The position numbers were made by a program, and so were the translations under genes. From Hydrogenophaga palleronii NBRC 102513 (GTDB lineage Bacteria; Pseudomonadota; Gammaproteobacteria; Burkholderiales; Burkholderiaceae_C), in the NCBI RefSeq assembly GCF_001571225.1, contig NZ_BCTJ01000001.1, positions 310,001 through 374,000 on the forward strand: DNA of 64,000 nucleotides. Reading direction: 5' to 3'. Positions 30,865 to 39,306 of this stretch are shown here, piece by piece (the stretch's first letter is position 1; each line of letters opens with the position of its first letter). Below the pieces are notes generated by a model, which ran no database searches, was not told the DNA's origin, and saw nothing but the letters and a program-made list of their open reading frames with translations.

Positions 30865-31758
30865 TCAGTCGGGCGCGGTACCGGGCACCACCAGCACGTC
30901 GTTTTCGGCGATCTCGAGCGCGCGCTGCGCCGCGCTGCCCAGCAGCAGGCCCAGCACACCACCACGCTGCCGCGTGCCCAGCACCACTAGGTCGGCCGGG
31001 TTGGCCTGGCCGTGGTGGTGCAGCAGCAGGCCGACGTCACCATGCTCCAGCCAGGTGCGCAAGCTTTGCGCCACCTCGGCCGGCAGCTCGCAGGAACGGA
31101 TGAAGGCCTCGGCCTCGCGCTCGGCGCGGGCCAGGCCGTCGGCCCGCACCTGCGCCGGGTCCACCCCGCCGATGGCGGGATAGGGGTTGTCGAAGGCGTG
31201 GAACAGCGTGAGCGTGGCGCCGGGAAACAAGGCTGCCGCCGTGCGCAGGCTGTGGCGCGAGGCGGGTGAAAAATCGCTCGCGACCACCACCTGGCGGTAA
31301 CTCTCGCGCGCCCGGTTGCGCACCACCAGCAGCGGCACGGGCGAACGGCGCGCCAGTGCATCGACGGTGGAACCCAGCACCACGCGGCTGAGCGCCTCGT
31401 TGCGCGCCACGCCGGTGACGATCAACCCGCTGCCTTCGGCGGCGGCCACCGTCAACACGGTGTCGGTCACGGCGCCCTGCTCCACGCGGGGCACCAGCGG
31501 CAACGCGCCCTCGCCCGCCAGGTCGGCACGCAGGCGGCGTTCGGCCAGGGCGCGGCGCGAGGTGCCGGCGGCCTCGCCCGAGGCGCGCGCCAGCACCGCC
31601 AGGCGCGACTCGACCGGCTCGGGCTCGACCACGGTGAGCGCGAGCAACTGGGCCTGCCAGTCGCGTGCCAGCAGCACCGCGCGGTCCAGGGCGCGGTCGC
31701 TGCGGCTGCTGAGGTCGGTGGCCAGCAGGATGTGGGCGGGTGTGGTGATGGTGCTCAA
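30865..31758 (-). CDS. Tandem universal stress protein
   Basis: A 297-residue protein with two UspA domains (about 8-147 and 153-293). Each carries an ATP-binding G-x2-G-x9-G-(S/T)-like region: GVARNEALSRVVLGST near 116-131 and GTRQRGGVLGLLLGSA near 263-278. The second is the closer match. UspA tandem proteins act in survival of stasis, hypoxia and redox stress. An FNR/Anr-type box about 110 bases upstream (31864-31877) suggests induction when oxygen is low. The upstream same-strand HPP-CBS gene ends 132 bases earlier. Confidence 0.9.
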   Translation of the reverse strand: MSTITTPAHILLATDLSSRSDRALDRAVLLARDWQAQLLALTVVEPEPVESRLAVLARASGEAAGTSRRALAERRLRADLAGEGALPLVPRVEQGAVTDTVLTVAAAEGSGLIVTGVARNEALSRVVLGSTVDALARRSPVPLLVVRNRARESYRQVVVASDFSPASRHSLRTAAALFPGATLTLFHAFDNPYPAIGGVDPAQVRADGLARAEREAEAFIRSCELPAEVAQSLRTWLEHGDVGLLLHHHGQANPADLVVLGTRQRGGVLGLLLGSAAQRALEIAENDVLVVPGTAPD

Positions 31759-31863
31759 TCGTCTGTCCTTTCACGAAAGCTAACGTGGCCAACCCCGGGA
31801 GAGTGGCGTGCGGCGCGCAAGTTCCAGGCGCAGGCACTGTGCGGCGCCCGAAGCGCGCGCGGT

Positions 31864-31877
31864 TTGATCTGCGTCAA
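31864..31877. promoter_or_regulatory. FNR/Anr-type operator upstream of the usp gene
   Basis: TTGATCTGCGTCAA fits the FNR/Anr consensus TTGAT-N4-ATCAA with one mismatch (9 of 10 fixed positions). A class II promoter would place the transcript start near 31829 on the minus strand, giving a leader of about 70 bases to the UspA-tandem gene. Confidence 0.65.
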
Positions 31878-31890
31878 AGGCGCGTGGCCT

Positions 31891-33042
31891 TCAGCTGCCC
31901 GGCCGGGCCGCGCGGTACAGCGCGCGCACCAGGTCCGACTGCGTGATGATGCCGGCCAGGCGCCGGTCGGCGTCGATGATGGGAATGTGGTGGTGGCCGC
32001 CTTCGGAGAACAGCGGCACCAGTTCGATCAGGTGGCGGTTCACGCTGGCCACGCGCACCTCGCGCGTCATGATCTGGCCGACCACCTCGGGCTTGTCGGA
32101 GTGCAGCGTGCCGCTGCGGCGCACCAGGTTGCGCAGGCGCTGCGCGATGCCGTCGTGCCGGTCCAGTTCGGCGTGGCGCATGAAATCGGCCACGGTCACG
32201 ATGCCGACGATGCGCTGCGCCCGGTCCACCACCGGCAGCGCCTTGATGCGCCGCTGCCGCATCAGCGCCCAGGCTTCGTGCAACGGCGTGCCGAAGGACA
32301 CGGCCAGCGGGTCGCGGCTCATGATGTCGCCGCAGCGCAGGTTGCCGAAGTTGCGCTCGTAGGCGGCCGACTCGGCGTGGTGCAGCAGCGCCTCCAGGTC
32401 GTCGCGGCTCACGTCCAGCACCTGGTTGTAGTGGGCCAGCGCGGCGTCCAGGTCGGCAGCGCTGAAGCGCGCCGGCTCACCCGCCGGCCGCAACTGCGTG
32501 TGCGGGTAAGGCCGGCCGGTCAGGCTGTTGTAGAGCACACCCGCCAGCACCAGCAGCACGGAATTGGCCAGCATGGGAAACAGCGCAAACTGGAAACTGG
32601 TGGCGCTCATCGCGGTCAACAGTGCGGTGGCACCGCCCGGCGGGTGCAGGCAGCGCAGCGCGAACATGAGCGCAATCGCTACCCCCACCGCCAGCGCCGC
32701 GGCCCAAGCCGGATCGGGCAGCAGCATGGCGCAGGCCGCACCCACCAGGGCCGACAGCGTATTGCCGCCCACCACCGACCAGGGCTGAGCCAAGGGGCTG
32801 GCCGGCACGGCGAACACCAGCACTGCGCTCGCGCCCAGGGGCGCCACCAGCCAGGGCCCGAGCGCACCCGCGCCGGCCCACCAGCGGCTCAACAAGGCGG
32901 CGAACAGAATGCCCAGACTGGCCCCGGCGGCGCTGCGCCAGCGTTCGCGTGCATCGACGCGCACCGGCGCGGGCCAGAAGGCGCGCAGAAAACGCGTCAC
33001 GCCGGAGGCACTTGGGGGCAATGGCTCGCCTTCGAGGCTCAA
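31891..33042 (-). CDS. HPP-family membrane protein with CBS pair
   Basis: A 383-residue protein. Residues 35-170 form an HPP domain of about four or five membrane helices with the signature LRCLHPPGGATALL (near 130-143). Residues 235-375 form two CBS motifs (GDIMSRDPLAVSFGTPL; IMTREVRVASVNRHL ending IIDADRRLAGIITQSDLV). HPP proteins have been linked to nitrite transport in chloroplasts and cyanobacteria; CBS pairs sense adenine nucleotides. The start is TTG with an excellent GGAG 7 bases upstream; no ATG fits. It could share the low-oxygen context of the usp gene downstream. Confidence 0.85.
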   Translation of the reverse strand: MSLEGEPLPPSASGVTRFLRAFWPAPVRVDARERWRSAAGASLGILFAALLSRWWAGAGALGPWLVAPLGASAVLVFAVPASPLAQPWSVVGGNTLSALVGAACAMLLPDPAWAAALAVGVAIALMFALRCLHPPGGATALLTAMSATSFQFALFPMLANSVLLVLAGVLYNSLTGRPYPHTQLRPAGEPARFSAADLDAALAHYNQVLDVSRDDLEALLHHAESAAYERNFGNLRCGDIMSRDPLAVSFGTPLHEAWALMRQRRIKALPVVDRAQRIVGIVTVADFMRHAELDRHDGIAQRLRNLVRRSGTLHSDKPEVVGQIMTREVRVASVNRHLIELVPLFSEGGHHHIPIIDADRRLAGIITQSDLVRALYRAARPGS

Positions 33043-33221
33043 TCAAGGTCTCCGCAGGGGTTCATGGGTTGCGTGGCAAGGCCGGGGCGCGCTGCAGCCG
33101 GGCGTTTCATTCTAGGTGCCTGCCTCGCCCGCAGCGCCGGCCTTGTGTGCGCTGACGCACCGGGGAAAGCCCTTGCTTCTGGCTTGCGCATCGCGCGCTC
33201 AAACTGCGATGATGGCCGCAC

Positions 33222-33938
33222 ATGGCCGTACTGCTGCACCACCCCGCGTTTGAAAGCCTGCTGCTGCCCGCCCTGCTGTCGTGGCTGGGCGTGTGGCTGC
33301 TGCTGCGACTGGCCGGCCCGCGCTGGGCCGTGCTGGGTGGTGTGGCCGCGCTGTTGCTGGCCCTGGCCGTGATGCCCGGCTACGTGTGGCCGGCCACTGC
33401 TCGCGCCGCCAAGCTGCCCTGGGCGGTGCTGGCCGCTGCCTTGCTGGCGGCCCTTGCCCACAGGCAGGGCTGGCACCAAAGCAGCACGGGACGGCTTGGC
33501 CTGTGGGGCGCAGCCGCACTGCTCTGGGCCGCCGTGCAGGTCTGGCTCGGTGGGCCGCCGTGGCCCACCATGGCGCTTGGCGTACTGGCTGGTGCTTCGC
33601 TGCTGGCCCTGTTGCTGCTGCCTGCGAACCGTGGCCGCGGCGTGGTGCCGTCTGCCATCACCGTGATCCTCCTTCTCGCCATGGCCGCGCTAGCGGGCAC
33701 CGGCGGCTCGCTGCTGCTGGCGCAGCTGGTCTTGCTGGCAGCCAGTGCAGGCGCGGTGCCGGGCCTGTGGGCCTGGTGGCGGCCGGCGTCTGGCCTGCAG
33801 GTGCCGCGCGCGGCGCTGCTGCCCTTTGCCATCGCCGGCCTGGTGGTGGCCGCCTCGTTGCCCACGCTGTCGAACCCCGGTGCCGCCGCGGCGGACGCGG
33901 GCGCCGACGACGCCTATTACGCCCCTCAGTGGAAGTGA
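33222..33938 (+). CDS. Hypothetical polytopic membrane protein
   Basis: A 238-residue, very hydrophobic protein with seven or eight predicted membrane helices (Leu/Ala/Trp-rich throughout) and a short acidic, polar tail ending DDAYYAPQWK. I recognise no family motif. It is followed after 34 bases by the RibD-like gene on the same strand, so they may be cotranscribed. The 179 bases upstream separate it from the divergent HPP-CBS gene and must hold both promoters. Confidence 0.7.
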   Translation: MAVLLHHPAFESLLLPALLSWLGVWLLLRLAGPRWAVLGGVAALLLALAVMPGYVWPATARAAKLPWAVLAAALLAALAHRQGWHQSSTGRLGLWGAAALLWAAVQVWLGGPPWPTMALGVLAGASLLALLLLPANRGRGVVPSAITVILLLAMAALAGTGGSLLLAQLVLLAASAGAVPGLWAWWRPASGLQVPRAALLPFAIAGLVVAASLPTLSNPGAAAADAGADDAYYAPQWK

Positions 33939-33972
33939 GCAGCCCATGCGCCGACCGGCCCAGGAACGCGCG

Positions 33973-34950
33973 ATGACCCACACCCTGCCCGCGCACGCCA
34001 GGCCCGCCGCCGCACCCGAAGCCGACGCACCGGACAGCGACATTCCCGCCGACTGGCCCGCGCTGTGGCAACAGATGCTGCAGGCGCGCACCGCCACCGG
34101 ACGGGAGCACCACAGCAACCGCGCGCCGGGCGCGCTGCGCTGGGCCGATGGCTTGGGCTGGCAGCCCGGCATGGCCTGCAGCGAACGCAGCGCGGCGCTG
34201 TTCACGCTCTACAAACCCTTGCTCGACGCGCGCCACAGCACGCGCCTGGCGCCCTGGGTGGTGGCCCAGCTCGGCCAGAGCCTGGACGGTTTCGTGGCCA
34301 CCGCCACCGGCGACTCCTACTACGTCAACGGCCCGCACGGCCTGCTGCACCTGCACCGGCTGCGCGCCTTGTGCGACGCGGTGCTGGTGGGCGCGGGCAC
34401 CGTCGCCATCGACAACCCGCAGCTCACCACGCGGCGCGTGCCGGGCCCGCAACCGGTGCGCGTGGTGGTGGACCCGGGCTTGCGGCTGGACGGCCGCTCG
34501 CGCGTGTTCAGCGACGCCCAGGCACCCTCGCTGTGGCTGTGCGACGCGCGGCACGCCAGCGCCGCGCGCGAACGGCTGGACGCCAACGGCCACCGTGAAC
34601 GGGGCCCGCACCCGGCCGAGGTGTTGGCGGTGCCCGGCCTGCTGGACGACGAAGATGCCCGCCGGGGCTACCGGCCCGAACGTGCGGTCGCCGCGCTGGC
34701 GCAGCGCGGCCTGCGCCAGCTGTTCGTGGAAGGTGGCGGCACCACGGTGTCGCGCTTCTTCGGCGCGGGTGCGCTGGACCGGCTGCACCTGGTGGTGGCG
34801 CCGGTGCTGATCGGCCACGGCCGGCGCGGCCTGTGCGTGCCCGCGCACGACGTCATGGCCGACTGCCCGCGCCCACCCACGCGCACGCTGGCGCTGGGCG
34901 AAGACGTGCTCTGGGATCTGGACCTGAGTGCGCGCCGCCAGCTGCGCTGA
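33973..34950 (+). CDS. RibD C-terminal reductase-like protein (no deaminase domain)
   Basis: A 325-residue protein whose residues 85-320 match the NADPH-dependent pyrimidine reductase domain of RibD/dihydrofolate-reductase-like fold. LGQSLDGFVATATGDSYYVNG starts the domain, DAVLVGAGTVAIDNPQLTTR near 137 and LRQLFVEGGGTTVSRFF near 251 are cofactor and substrate segments. The N-terminal 80 residues are not a CMP/dCMP deaminase domain and lack HAE and PCxxC. A free-standing reductase beside a PTPS-fold gene suggests work on a pterin or related diaminopyrimidine rather than riboflavin. ATG 33973 has AGGAA 6 bases upstream; ATG 33946 is an alternative. Confidence 0.8.
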   Translation: MTHTLPAHARPAAAPEADAPDSDIPADWPALWQQMLQARTATGREHHSNRAPGALRWADGLGWQPGMACSERSAALFTLYKPLLDARHSTRLAPWVVAQLGQSLDGFVATATGDSYYVNGPHGLLHLHRLRALCDAVLVGAGTVAIDNPQLTTRRVPGPQPVRVVVDPGLRLDGRSRVFSDAQAPSLWLCDARHASAARERLDANGHRERGPHPAEVLAVPGLLDDEDARRGYRPERAVAALAQRGLRQLFVEGGGTTVSRFFGAGALDRLHLVVAPVLIGHGRRGLCVPAHDVMADCPRPPTRTLALGEDVLWDLDLSARRQLR

Positions 34951-34965
34951 GCGGTTTCGCTGCCG

Positions 34966-35859
34966 TCAGCGCGGCAAGGCCAGCAGATCCACATGGCCGA
35001 CCCGCACCGCGCCGTGCGCGGCATGGGCCAGGCGCCGCTCGCGCCAGGCCAGCACCTCGGCGGCATGGGCCGGCTGCTGTTCGGCCGCGGCGCTGGCCAT
35101 GCCTTCAATGAGCGCGGCCATCAAGGCTGAACCTGCACCGCCGTCACCCGGCACGCGCCAGTCGCTGCTCGCGGTGAACACGCGGTAACCATGGGCAAGC
35201 AAGGCGGCCTGCAGGCTTGGCACCGCCTGCGCGCCCAGGGCCGGGCCGAAACCTTTGTCGCGCCGCTGGTGGGCGGCGAAGCGCGCGCCGACGCTGGCGT
35301 CCAGCGGGTCGCGTGGTGTCCAGGCGTGTTCGCCGTCCACGCTGAGCGTGAACAGCAGGGCCACGCGCGCATCCACCGCCAGCCGCACCAGGCGCTGCAG
35401 CCAGGCCTCGCTGACCAGATCGAGCAGCGCCGAGGCCGTGACCAGCCCGGCCGCGTGCCAGGGCAAGGCTTCGAGGTTCGCGGCCAGATCGACCTGCTGG
35501 CGTTGCACCGTGGCCTTGAAGCCCGGCCCATCAAGCTTCAGCGGATGGTGCAGCGCCTTGCGCGCCGGCGCGAGGCCCAGGCGTTCGGGCCAGCGCTGCA
35601 GCAGCGCGGCGTCGTGGTCCACCACCAGCCATTCCTGCGCACCACTCAGCCGCGGCGCCAACCAGCGCAGATTGGCGCCGGTGCCGCAGGCCAGGTCGAT
35701 CACGCGCCAGGGGGCGGGTGGCGTGGGCCGCCAGGCCTGCAGCCGCGCCAGCAGGCGCAGCCGCTCGGCGGCGTGCTCGCGTGCCCGTGCGTCGAACGGC
35801 TCGCGCTGCGCCAGCCACTCGGCGCTGAAGCCTTCGGCGGTGGAAGGCGCTGTGCTCAT
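34966..35859 (-). CDS. Class I SAM-dependent methyltransferase
   Basis: A 297-residue Rossmann-fold methyltransferase. Motif I is VIDLACGTGAN (near 53), the acidic residue of strand beta2 is in WLVVDHD (near 80), and ALPWHAAGLVTASALLDLVS near 131 corresponds to the motif IV/post-motif region. The acceptor is unknown. It is the last gene of the four-gene minus-strand operon and overlaps the glycosyltransferase gene by 4 bases. It converges on the RibD-like gene with a 15-base gap. Confidence 0.85.
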   Translation of the reverse strand: MSTAPSTAEGFSAEWLAQREPFDARAREHAAERLRLLARLQAWRPTPPAPWRVIDLACGTGANLRWLAPRLSGAQEWLVVDHDAALLQRWPERLGLAPARKALHHPLKLDGPGFKATVQRQQVDLAANLEALPWHAAGLVTASALLDLVSEAWLQRLVRLAVDARVALLFTLSVDGEHAWTPRDPLDASVGARFAAHQRRDKGFGPALGAQAVPSLQAALLAHGYRVFTASSDWRVPGDGGAGSALMAALIEGMASAAAEQQPAHAAEVLAWRERRLAHAAHGAVRVGHVDLLALPR

Positions 35860-36914
35860 GCGTGCAATGCCTCCAGCAGGGCCGCAAACCGCGCGGCCTG
35901 CTGCGGCCAGCCCGGCAGCGCCGCGGCGGCGGTGCGGGCACCCTCGGCCAGGCGCTCGCGCAAGGCCGCGTCACCCAGCACCTGCGCCAGCGCGCCCTGC
36001 AGTGCGGCCACGTTGCCGGCGCGCACCTGCAGGCCGGCACCGGAGGGCAAGGTGTGGGCCAGCGCACCGCCGTCGGTGGTGACCACCGGCAGGCCCTGCG
36101 CCACCGCCTCGGCCACCACCATGCCGTAACCCTCGTACAGGGAAGGCAACACGAACACGTCGGCCGACGCGTAGTGCGCGGGCAGCGCCGTGCCGGGCAC
36201 CTCGCCATGCCAGTGCACGCGCGTGCCCAGTGGTTCGGCCAGCGTGCGCAGGCCGGCGCTGGTGGCGGGGTCGCGCTCGGTGCTGCCCACCAGGTGCAGC
36301 TCCCAGGGCAGGTGCAGCAGCCCGGCCAGGGCCTGCAGCAGCACCGCGTGGCCCTTGCGCGGCGTGAGCGTGGCCACGCACAACAGGCGCAGTGGCGCAC
36401 CGGCCTGCCGCAGCCGGCGCACTTGCGCGACCGCGTCGGTGCCAGGCTCCACCACCGCGATGCGCGCGGCCGGCACCCCCATGGCGGCGACATCGGCCAG
36501 CGTACTGCGGCTGGTCACCACCACCTGCTGCGCCAGCGCCAGCGCCGCGCTTTCGGCGCTGCGCAGTTCCTGCCGTTCGGCCTCCGTCAGGCCGGTTTCC
36601 AGGTGCAGCGGGTGGTGCACCAGGGCGAGCCAGCGCAGGCGCTGGGCGTGTGGCCGCACCACCGCGGCCAGGCAGGCAAAGGCCAGGCCGTCGGCGACCA
36701 CGCGGGTGCCGTCGGGCAGTGCGGCAATGTGTGCGGCGGCGTCGTCGAGATCGCTCTCGTCCGGCCAGGGCCAGGCACCCGTCAGCACGTGGGGCGTGAC
36801 GCACCAGCCGGCCTCGCGCAGGGCCAGGCCCAGGCGGCGGTCGTAGGTGTAGCCGCCGGTGGGCGTGTGCCAGTCGCCGGGCAGCAGGAAGTGGCAGTGG
36901 CGCGGTGCGCTCAT
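35856..36914 (-). CDS. Family 4 glycosyltransferase
   Basis: A 352-residue GT-B fold enzyme of the GT4 type. The N-terminal acceptor domain has GGYTYDRRLG near 20 and the donor domain LLCVATLTPRKGHAVLLQAL near 183. The EX7E motif is in SLYEGYGMVVAEAVAQG near 268-276. GT4 members use nucleotide sugars with retention of configuration. No signal or membrane segment, so the acceptor is cytoplasmic or at the inner leaflet. It starts 15 bases after the PTPS-like gene and overlaps the methyltransferase, suggesting sugar and methyl are added to the same product. Confidence 0.88.
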   Translation of the reverse strand: MSAPRHCHFLLPGDWHTPTGGYTYDRRLGLALREAGWCVTPHVLTGAWPWPDESDLDDAAAHIAALPDGTRVVADGLAFACLAAVVRPHAQRLRWLALVHHPLHLETGLTEAERQELRSAESAALALAQQVVVTSRSTLADVAAMGVPAARIAVVEPGTDAVAQVRRLRQAGAPLRLLCVATLTPRKGHAVLLQALAGLLHLPWELHLVGSTERDPATSAGLRTLAEPLGTRVHWHGEVPGTALPAHYASADVFVLPSLYEGYGMVVAEAVAQGLPVVTTDGGALAHTLPSGAGLQVRAGNVAALQGALAQVLGDAALRERLAEGARTAAAALPGWPQQAARFAALLEALHA

Positions 36915-36929
36915 CGTTCAGTCCGGCAT

Positions 36930-37352
36930 TCAGTCCGGCAGACGGCCTTCGTACGAGGCCCAGGCCACATGCGATTCGTGCAGCGTCACCTTGAGGCTCT
37001 GCAGCCCCGGCGCGTCGGCGCTGGGCAGGGCCTGGGCACCGAGCGCGCCTTCGGCAATGCGCGCGGCGATGTGCTCGAAGATCACGCGCGCCAGAAACTC
37101 GGTGGTGGTGTTGACGCCCTTGAAGTCGGGCATCTCGTCCAGGTTCTGGAAGTTGAGCACCGCCAGCGTGTCGCGCAGCACCTGGGTGGCCAGGCCGATG
37201 TCGACCACGATGCCGTCGCTGTCCAGCGCCCCGCGGCGCAGCTCCAGGTCCACCACGTAGGTGGCGCCGTGCATGCGCTGCGCGGGGCCGAACACCGCGC
37301 CCTGGAAACTGTGGGCGATCATGAAATGGTCTCTGACGTTGACGGCGTACAT
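36930..37352 (-). CDS. PTPS/QueD-fold protein with catalytic residues replaced
   Basis: A 140-residue T-fold protein of the 6-pyruvoyl-tetrahydropterin synthase/6-carboxytetrahydropterin synthase family. The first zinc His (MIAHSF) and the pterin-anchoring Glu (TLHESHVAW) remain. By my alignment to QueD and PTPS the catalytic Cys-x3-HGH reads AQRMHGA, so the Cys is Ala and the third zinc His is Ala. The catalytic Asp-His of LDHxxLD reads LNFQNLD, so those are Asn and Phe. All three members of the Cys-Asp-His triad are therefore absent. It may bind a pterin without the usual chemistry or catalyse something else. It sits between the MDR dehydrogenase (10 bases) and the glycosyltransferase (15 bases). 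Confidence 0.82.
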   Translation of the reverse strand: MYAVNVRDHFMIAHSFQGAVFGPAQRMHGATYVVDLELRRGALDSDGIVVDIGLATQVLRDTLAVLNFQNLDEMPDFKGVNTTTEFLARVIFEHIAARIAEGALGAQALPSADAPGLQSLKVTLHESHVAWASYEGRLPD

Positions 37353-37362
37353 GGTGATGGTC

Positions 37363-38376
37363 TCAGCGAAGTGGGGTTGGGTAATCGATGCGATGGCACA
37401 GCACGTCCGGGGCGCCGCTGCCCGCCAGGCGCTCCAGCACCTGCGGCAGTTCGTGGAACGGCGCGCTGTGGGTGATCAGGCGGTCCAGCACCGGGTCGAC
37501 CAGCATGGACAGTGCCAGTGCCAGCCGCTGGCGGTGGCTCCAGCGTGCGCGCTGGCGTGCGGCTACGTGACCGACCTGCGAGCTCTTGAGCGTGAGGCGC
37601 TGCGAATGAAAGGCCTCGCCCAGCGGCACGTTCACCGCACGGTTGCCGTACCAGCTGAGTTCGATCACCGTGGCCTCGAAGGCCGCCAGGCGCAAGGCGG
37701 TGGCCAGGCCGGCGGCCTGCGCGCTGGTGTGGAACACCAGCTGGGCACCCGGCTCGGCCTGTTCGGGCAATGCGAAGCGGGCACCGAGCGCCTGCGCCAT
37801 CTCGGCGCGCGCCGGGTTCGTGTCCACCACCTGCACCGTGCTCTCGGGCAGGCGGCCGGCGAGCCAGGCCACCAGTAGGCCCAGCGTGCCGCCGCCCACC
37901 ACCGCAAAACGGTCACCCGGGTTGGGTGCGGCATCCCACAGCGCGTTGAGCGCGGTCTCGAGCTGCGCCGCCAGCACGGCGCGCGCGACCGGCACGCCGG
38001 CTGGCAGCGGCAACACCGCCTCGGCCGGCACCTGAAAAAACGTCTGGTGCGGGTGCAGGCAGAACACCTGCTGGCCCAGCAACCCGGCCGGCCCGGCCTC
38101 GACCACACCCACCGCCACGTAACCGTATTTCACCGGCCCGGGAAACTCACCGGCCTGGAACGGCGCACGCATGCGCTCCGCTTCGCTCGCCGGCACCTCG
38201 CCACGGAACACCAGGCCCTCGGTGCCACGGCTCACGCCGCTGTGCAGCGTGCGCACGCGCACCCAGCCGTCGGGCAGCGGCGGCAGGGTTTCTTCCCGGA
38301 GCTCGGCCTGGCCGGGGGCCACCACCCAGCAAGCCGACGCGGGCACGGAAGCGGAAGGGTCGGAAGCAAAAGCCAT
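37363..38376 (-). CDS. Zinc-free MDR-family dehydrogenase
   Basis: A 337-residue medium-chain dehydrogenase/reductase. The cofactor motif is [16 protein letters not shown] near 148-163. The N-terminal catalytic region reads [17 protein letters not shown], a BchC-like pattern with Ser and no catalytic zinc Cys. The structural zinc lobe is missing. It is thus closer to bacteriochlorophyllide-type or quinone-type oxidoreductases than to alcohol dehydrogenases. It is first in the minus-strand operon with the PTPS-like, glycosyltransferase and methyltransferase genes. The start ATG (no strong ribosome site) is in the 114-base divergent gap; longer frames upstream are antisense to the next gene. 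Confidence 0.83.
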   Translation of the reverse strand: MAFASDPSASVPASACWVVAPGQAELREETLPPLPDGWVRVRTLHSGVSRGTEGLVFRGEVPASEAERMRAPFQAGEFPGPVKYGYVAVGVVEAGPAGLLGQQVFCLHPHQTFFQVPAEAVLPLPAGVPVARAVLAAQLETALNALWDAAPNPGDRFAVVGGGTLGLLVAWLAGRLPESTVQVVDTNPARAEMAQALGARFALPEQAEPGAQLVFHTSAQAAGLATALRLAAFEATVIELSWYGNRAVNVPLGEAFHSQRLTLKSSQVGHVAARQRARWSHRQRLALALSMLVDPVLDRLITHSAPFHELPQVLERLAGSGAPDVLCHRIDYPTPLR

Positions 38377-38490
38377 GAACGAATGTGTGGAAGTGGTGTC
38401 GGAACGGTAGAGCGTGCCATGATCGCCGAGAACCGCCCCCGTGGTGCTGCCCAGCCGCGAAACGAGACCGCCCTCACCGCACATGCGCCC
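38377..38490. promoter_or_regulatory. Divergent control region of the pterin-like locus
   Basis: The 114 bases between the minus-strand MDR gene and the plus-strand CDP-alcohol phosphotransferase must hold both promoters. It has no good consensus hexamer pair that I can see. If the phosphotransferase starts at the ATG at 38419, the gap is only 42 bases. Confidence 0.4.
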
Positions 38491-39303
38491 ATGAAAGCCG
38501 TCCGCCCGCCCCCTCTGGCTCCCGATGCCGCGCCGGCCCAGGCCCAGGGCGGCGCGGGTGCAGCCAGCACGCTGCGGCAACACACCGCGCGCGTGCTGCT
38601 GGCAGTGGGTGTGCTGGTGGCGGTGCTGGCCGTGGCCTCGGGCACCGCATTCGGCCTGGGCCTGGACCACGCCGCCAAGGCCTTGCTGGCCTACGGCCTG
38701 GGCGCCAGCCTGGTCTGGCGCGGCCTCGCCACCCACCCGCATGCCCGCTTCGGGCCGGCCAACGGCGTCACCCTGCTGCGGCTGGCCTCGGTGGCCCTGC
38801 TCGCCGCACTGGTGGGCGAGCCCCTGCCCCGCCCGCCGCTGGCCGGCATGCCCGAGGTGGCCTGGTCGCTGGTGCTGATCGCCACCGTCACCGCCCTGTG
38901 TGACGCGGTGGACGGTGCGCTGGCCCGCCGCAGCGGCCTGGCCAGCGCCTTCGGCGCGCGTTTCGACATGGAGACCGACGCCGCCTTCACCCTGGTGCTG
39001 TGCGCCCTGGTGCTGCAGGCCGGACAGGCCGGCCCCTGGGTGCTGGCCTCGGGCCTGATGCGGTATGCCTTCGTGGCAGCGGCACGCGTCTGGCCCTGGC
39101 TGGACGGCGCGCTGCCTCCGAGCAAGCGCCGCCAGACCGTCTGCGTGGTGCAGATCACCACCCTCATCGCCTGCCTCGGCCCCATCGTGCCGCCGCCGCT
39201 GGCAGCCGGGCTGGCGGCCGCCAGCCTCGCCCTGTTGACCCTCTCGTTCGCCATCGACGTGCGGACCCTGGCGCGGCAGCGCCCCACCCCAACGGAGACC
39301 TGA
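38491..39303 (+). CDS. CDP-alcohol phosphotransferase
   Basis: A 270-residue inner-membrane enzyme of the CDP-alcohol phosphatidyltransferase family with about six membrane helices. The complete signature D-x2-DG-x2-AR-x8-G-x3-D-x3-D is present in DAVDGALARR...FGARFDMETD near 134-160. Such enzymes join a CDP-activated alcohol (usually CDP-diacylglycerol) to a second alcohol. The acceptor is unknown. The N-terminal 20 residues are low complexity. ATG 38419 would add 24 poorly conserved codons. It begins the plus-strand half of a divergent locus and ends 3 bases before the yceI-like gene. Confidence 0.83.
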   Translation: MKAVRPPPLAPDAAPAQAQGGAGAASTLRQHTARVLLAVGVLVAVLAVASGTAFGLGLDHAAKALLAYGLGASLVWRGLATHPHARFGPANGVTLLRLASVALLAALVGEPLPRPPLAGMPEVAWSLVLIATVTALCDAVDGALARRSGLASAFGARFDMETDAAFTLVLCALVLQAGQAGPWVLASGLMRYAFVAAARVWPWLDGALPPSKRRQTVCVVQITTLIACLGPIVPPPLAAGLAAASLALLTLSFAIDVRTLARQRPTPTET

Positions 39304-39306
39304 GCC

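Noticed and set aside
31732-33372. 546-residue plus-strand frame across the HPP-CBS region
   Set aside because: Antisense shadow of a gene with HPP and CBS motifs; composition (Arg, Gln, His, Ala) is that of a shadow.
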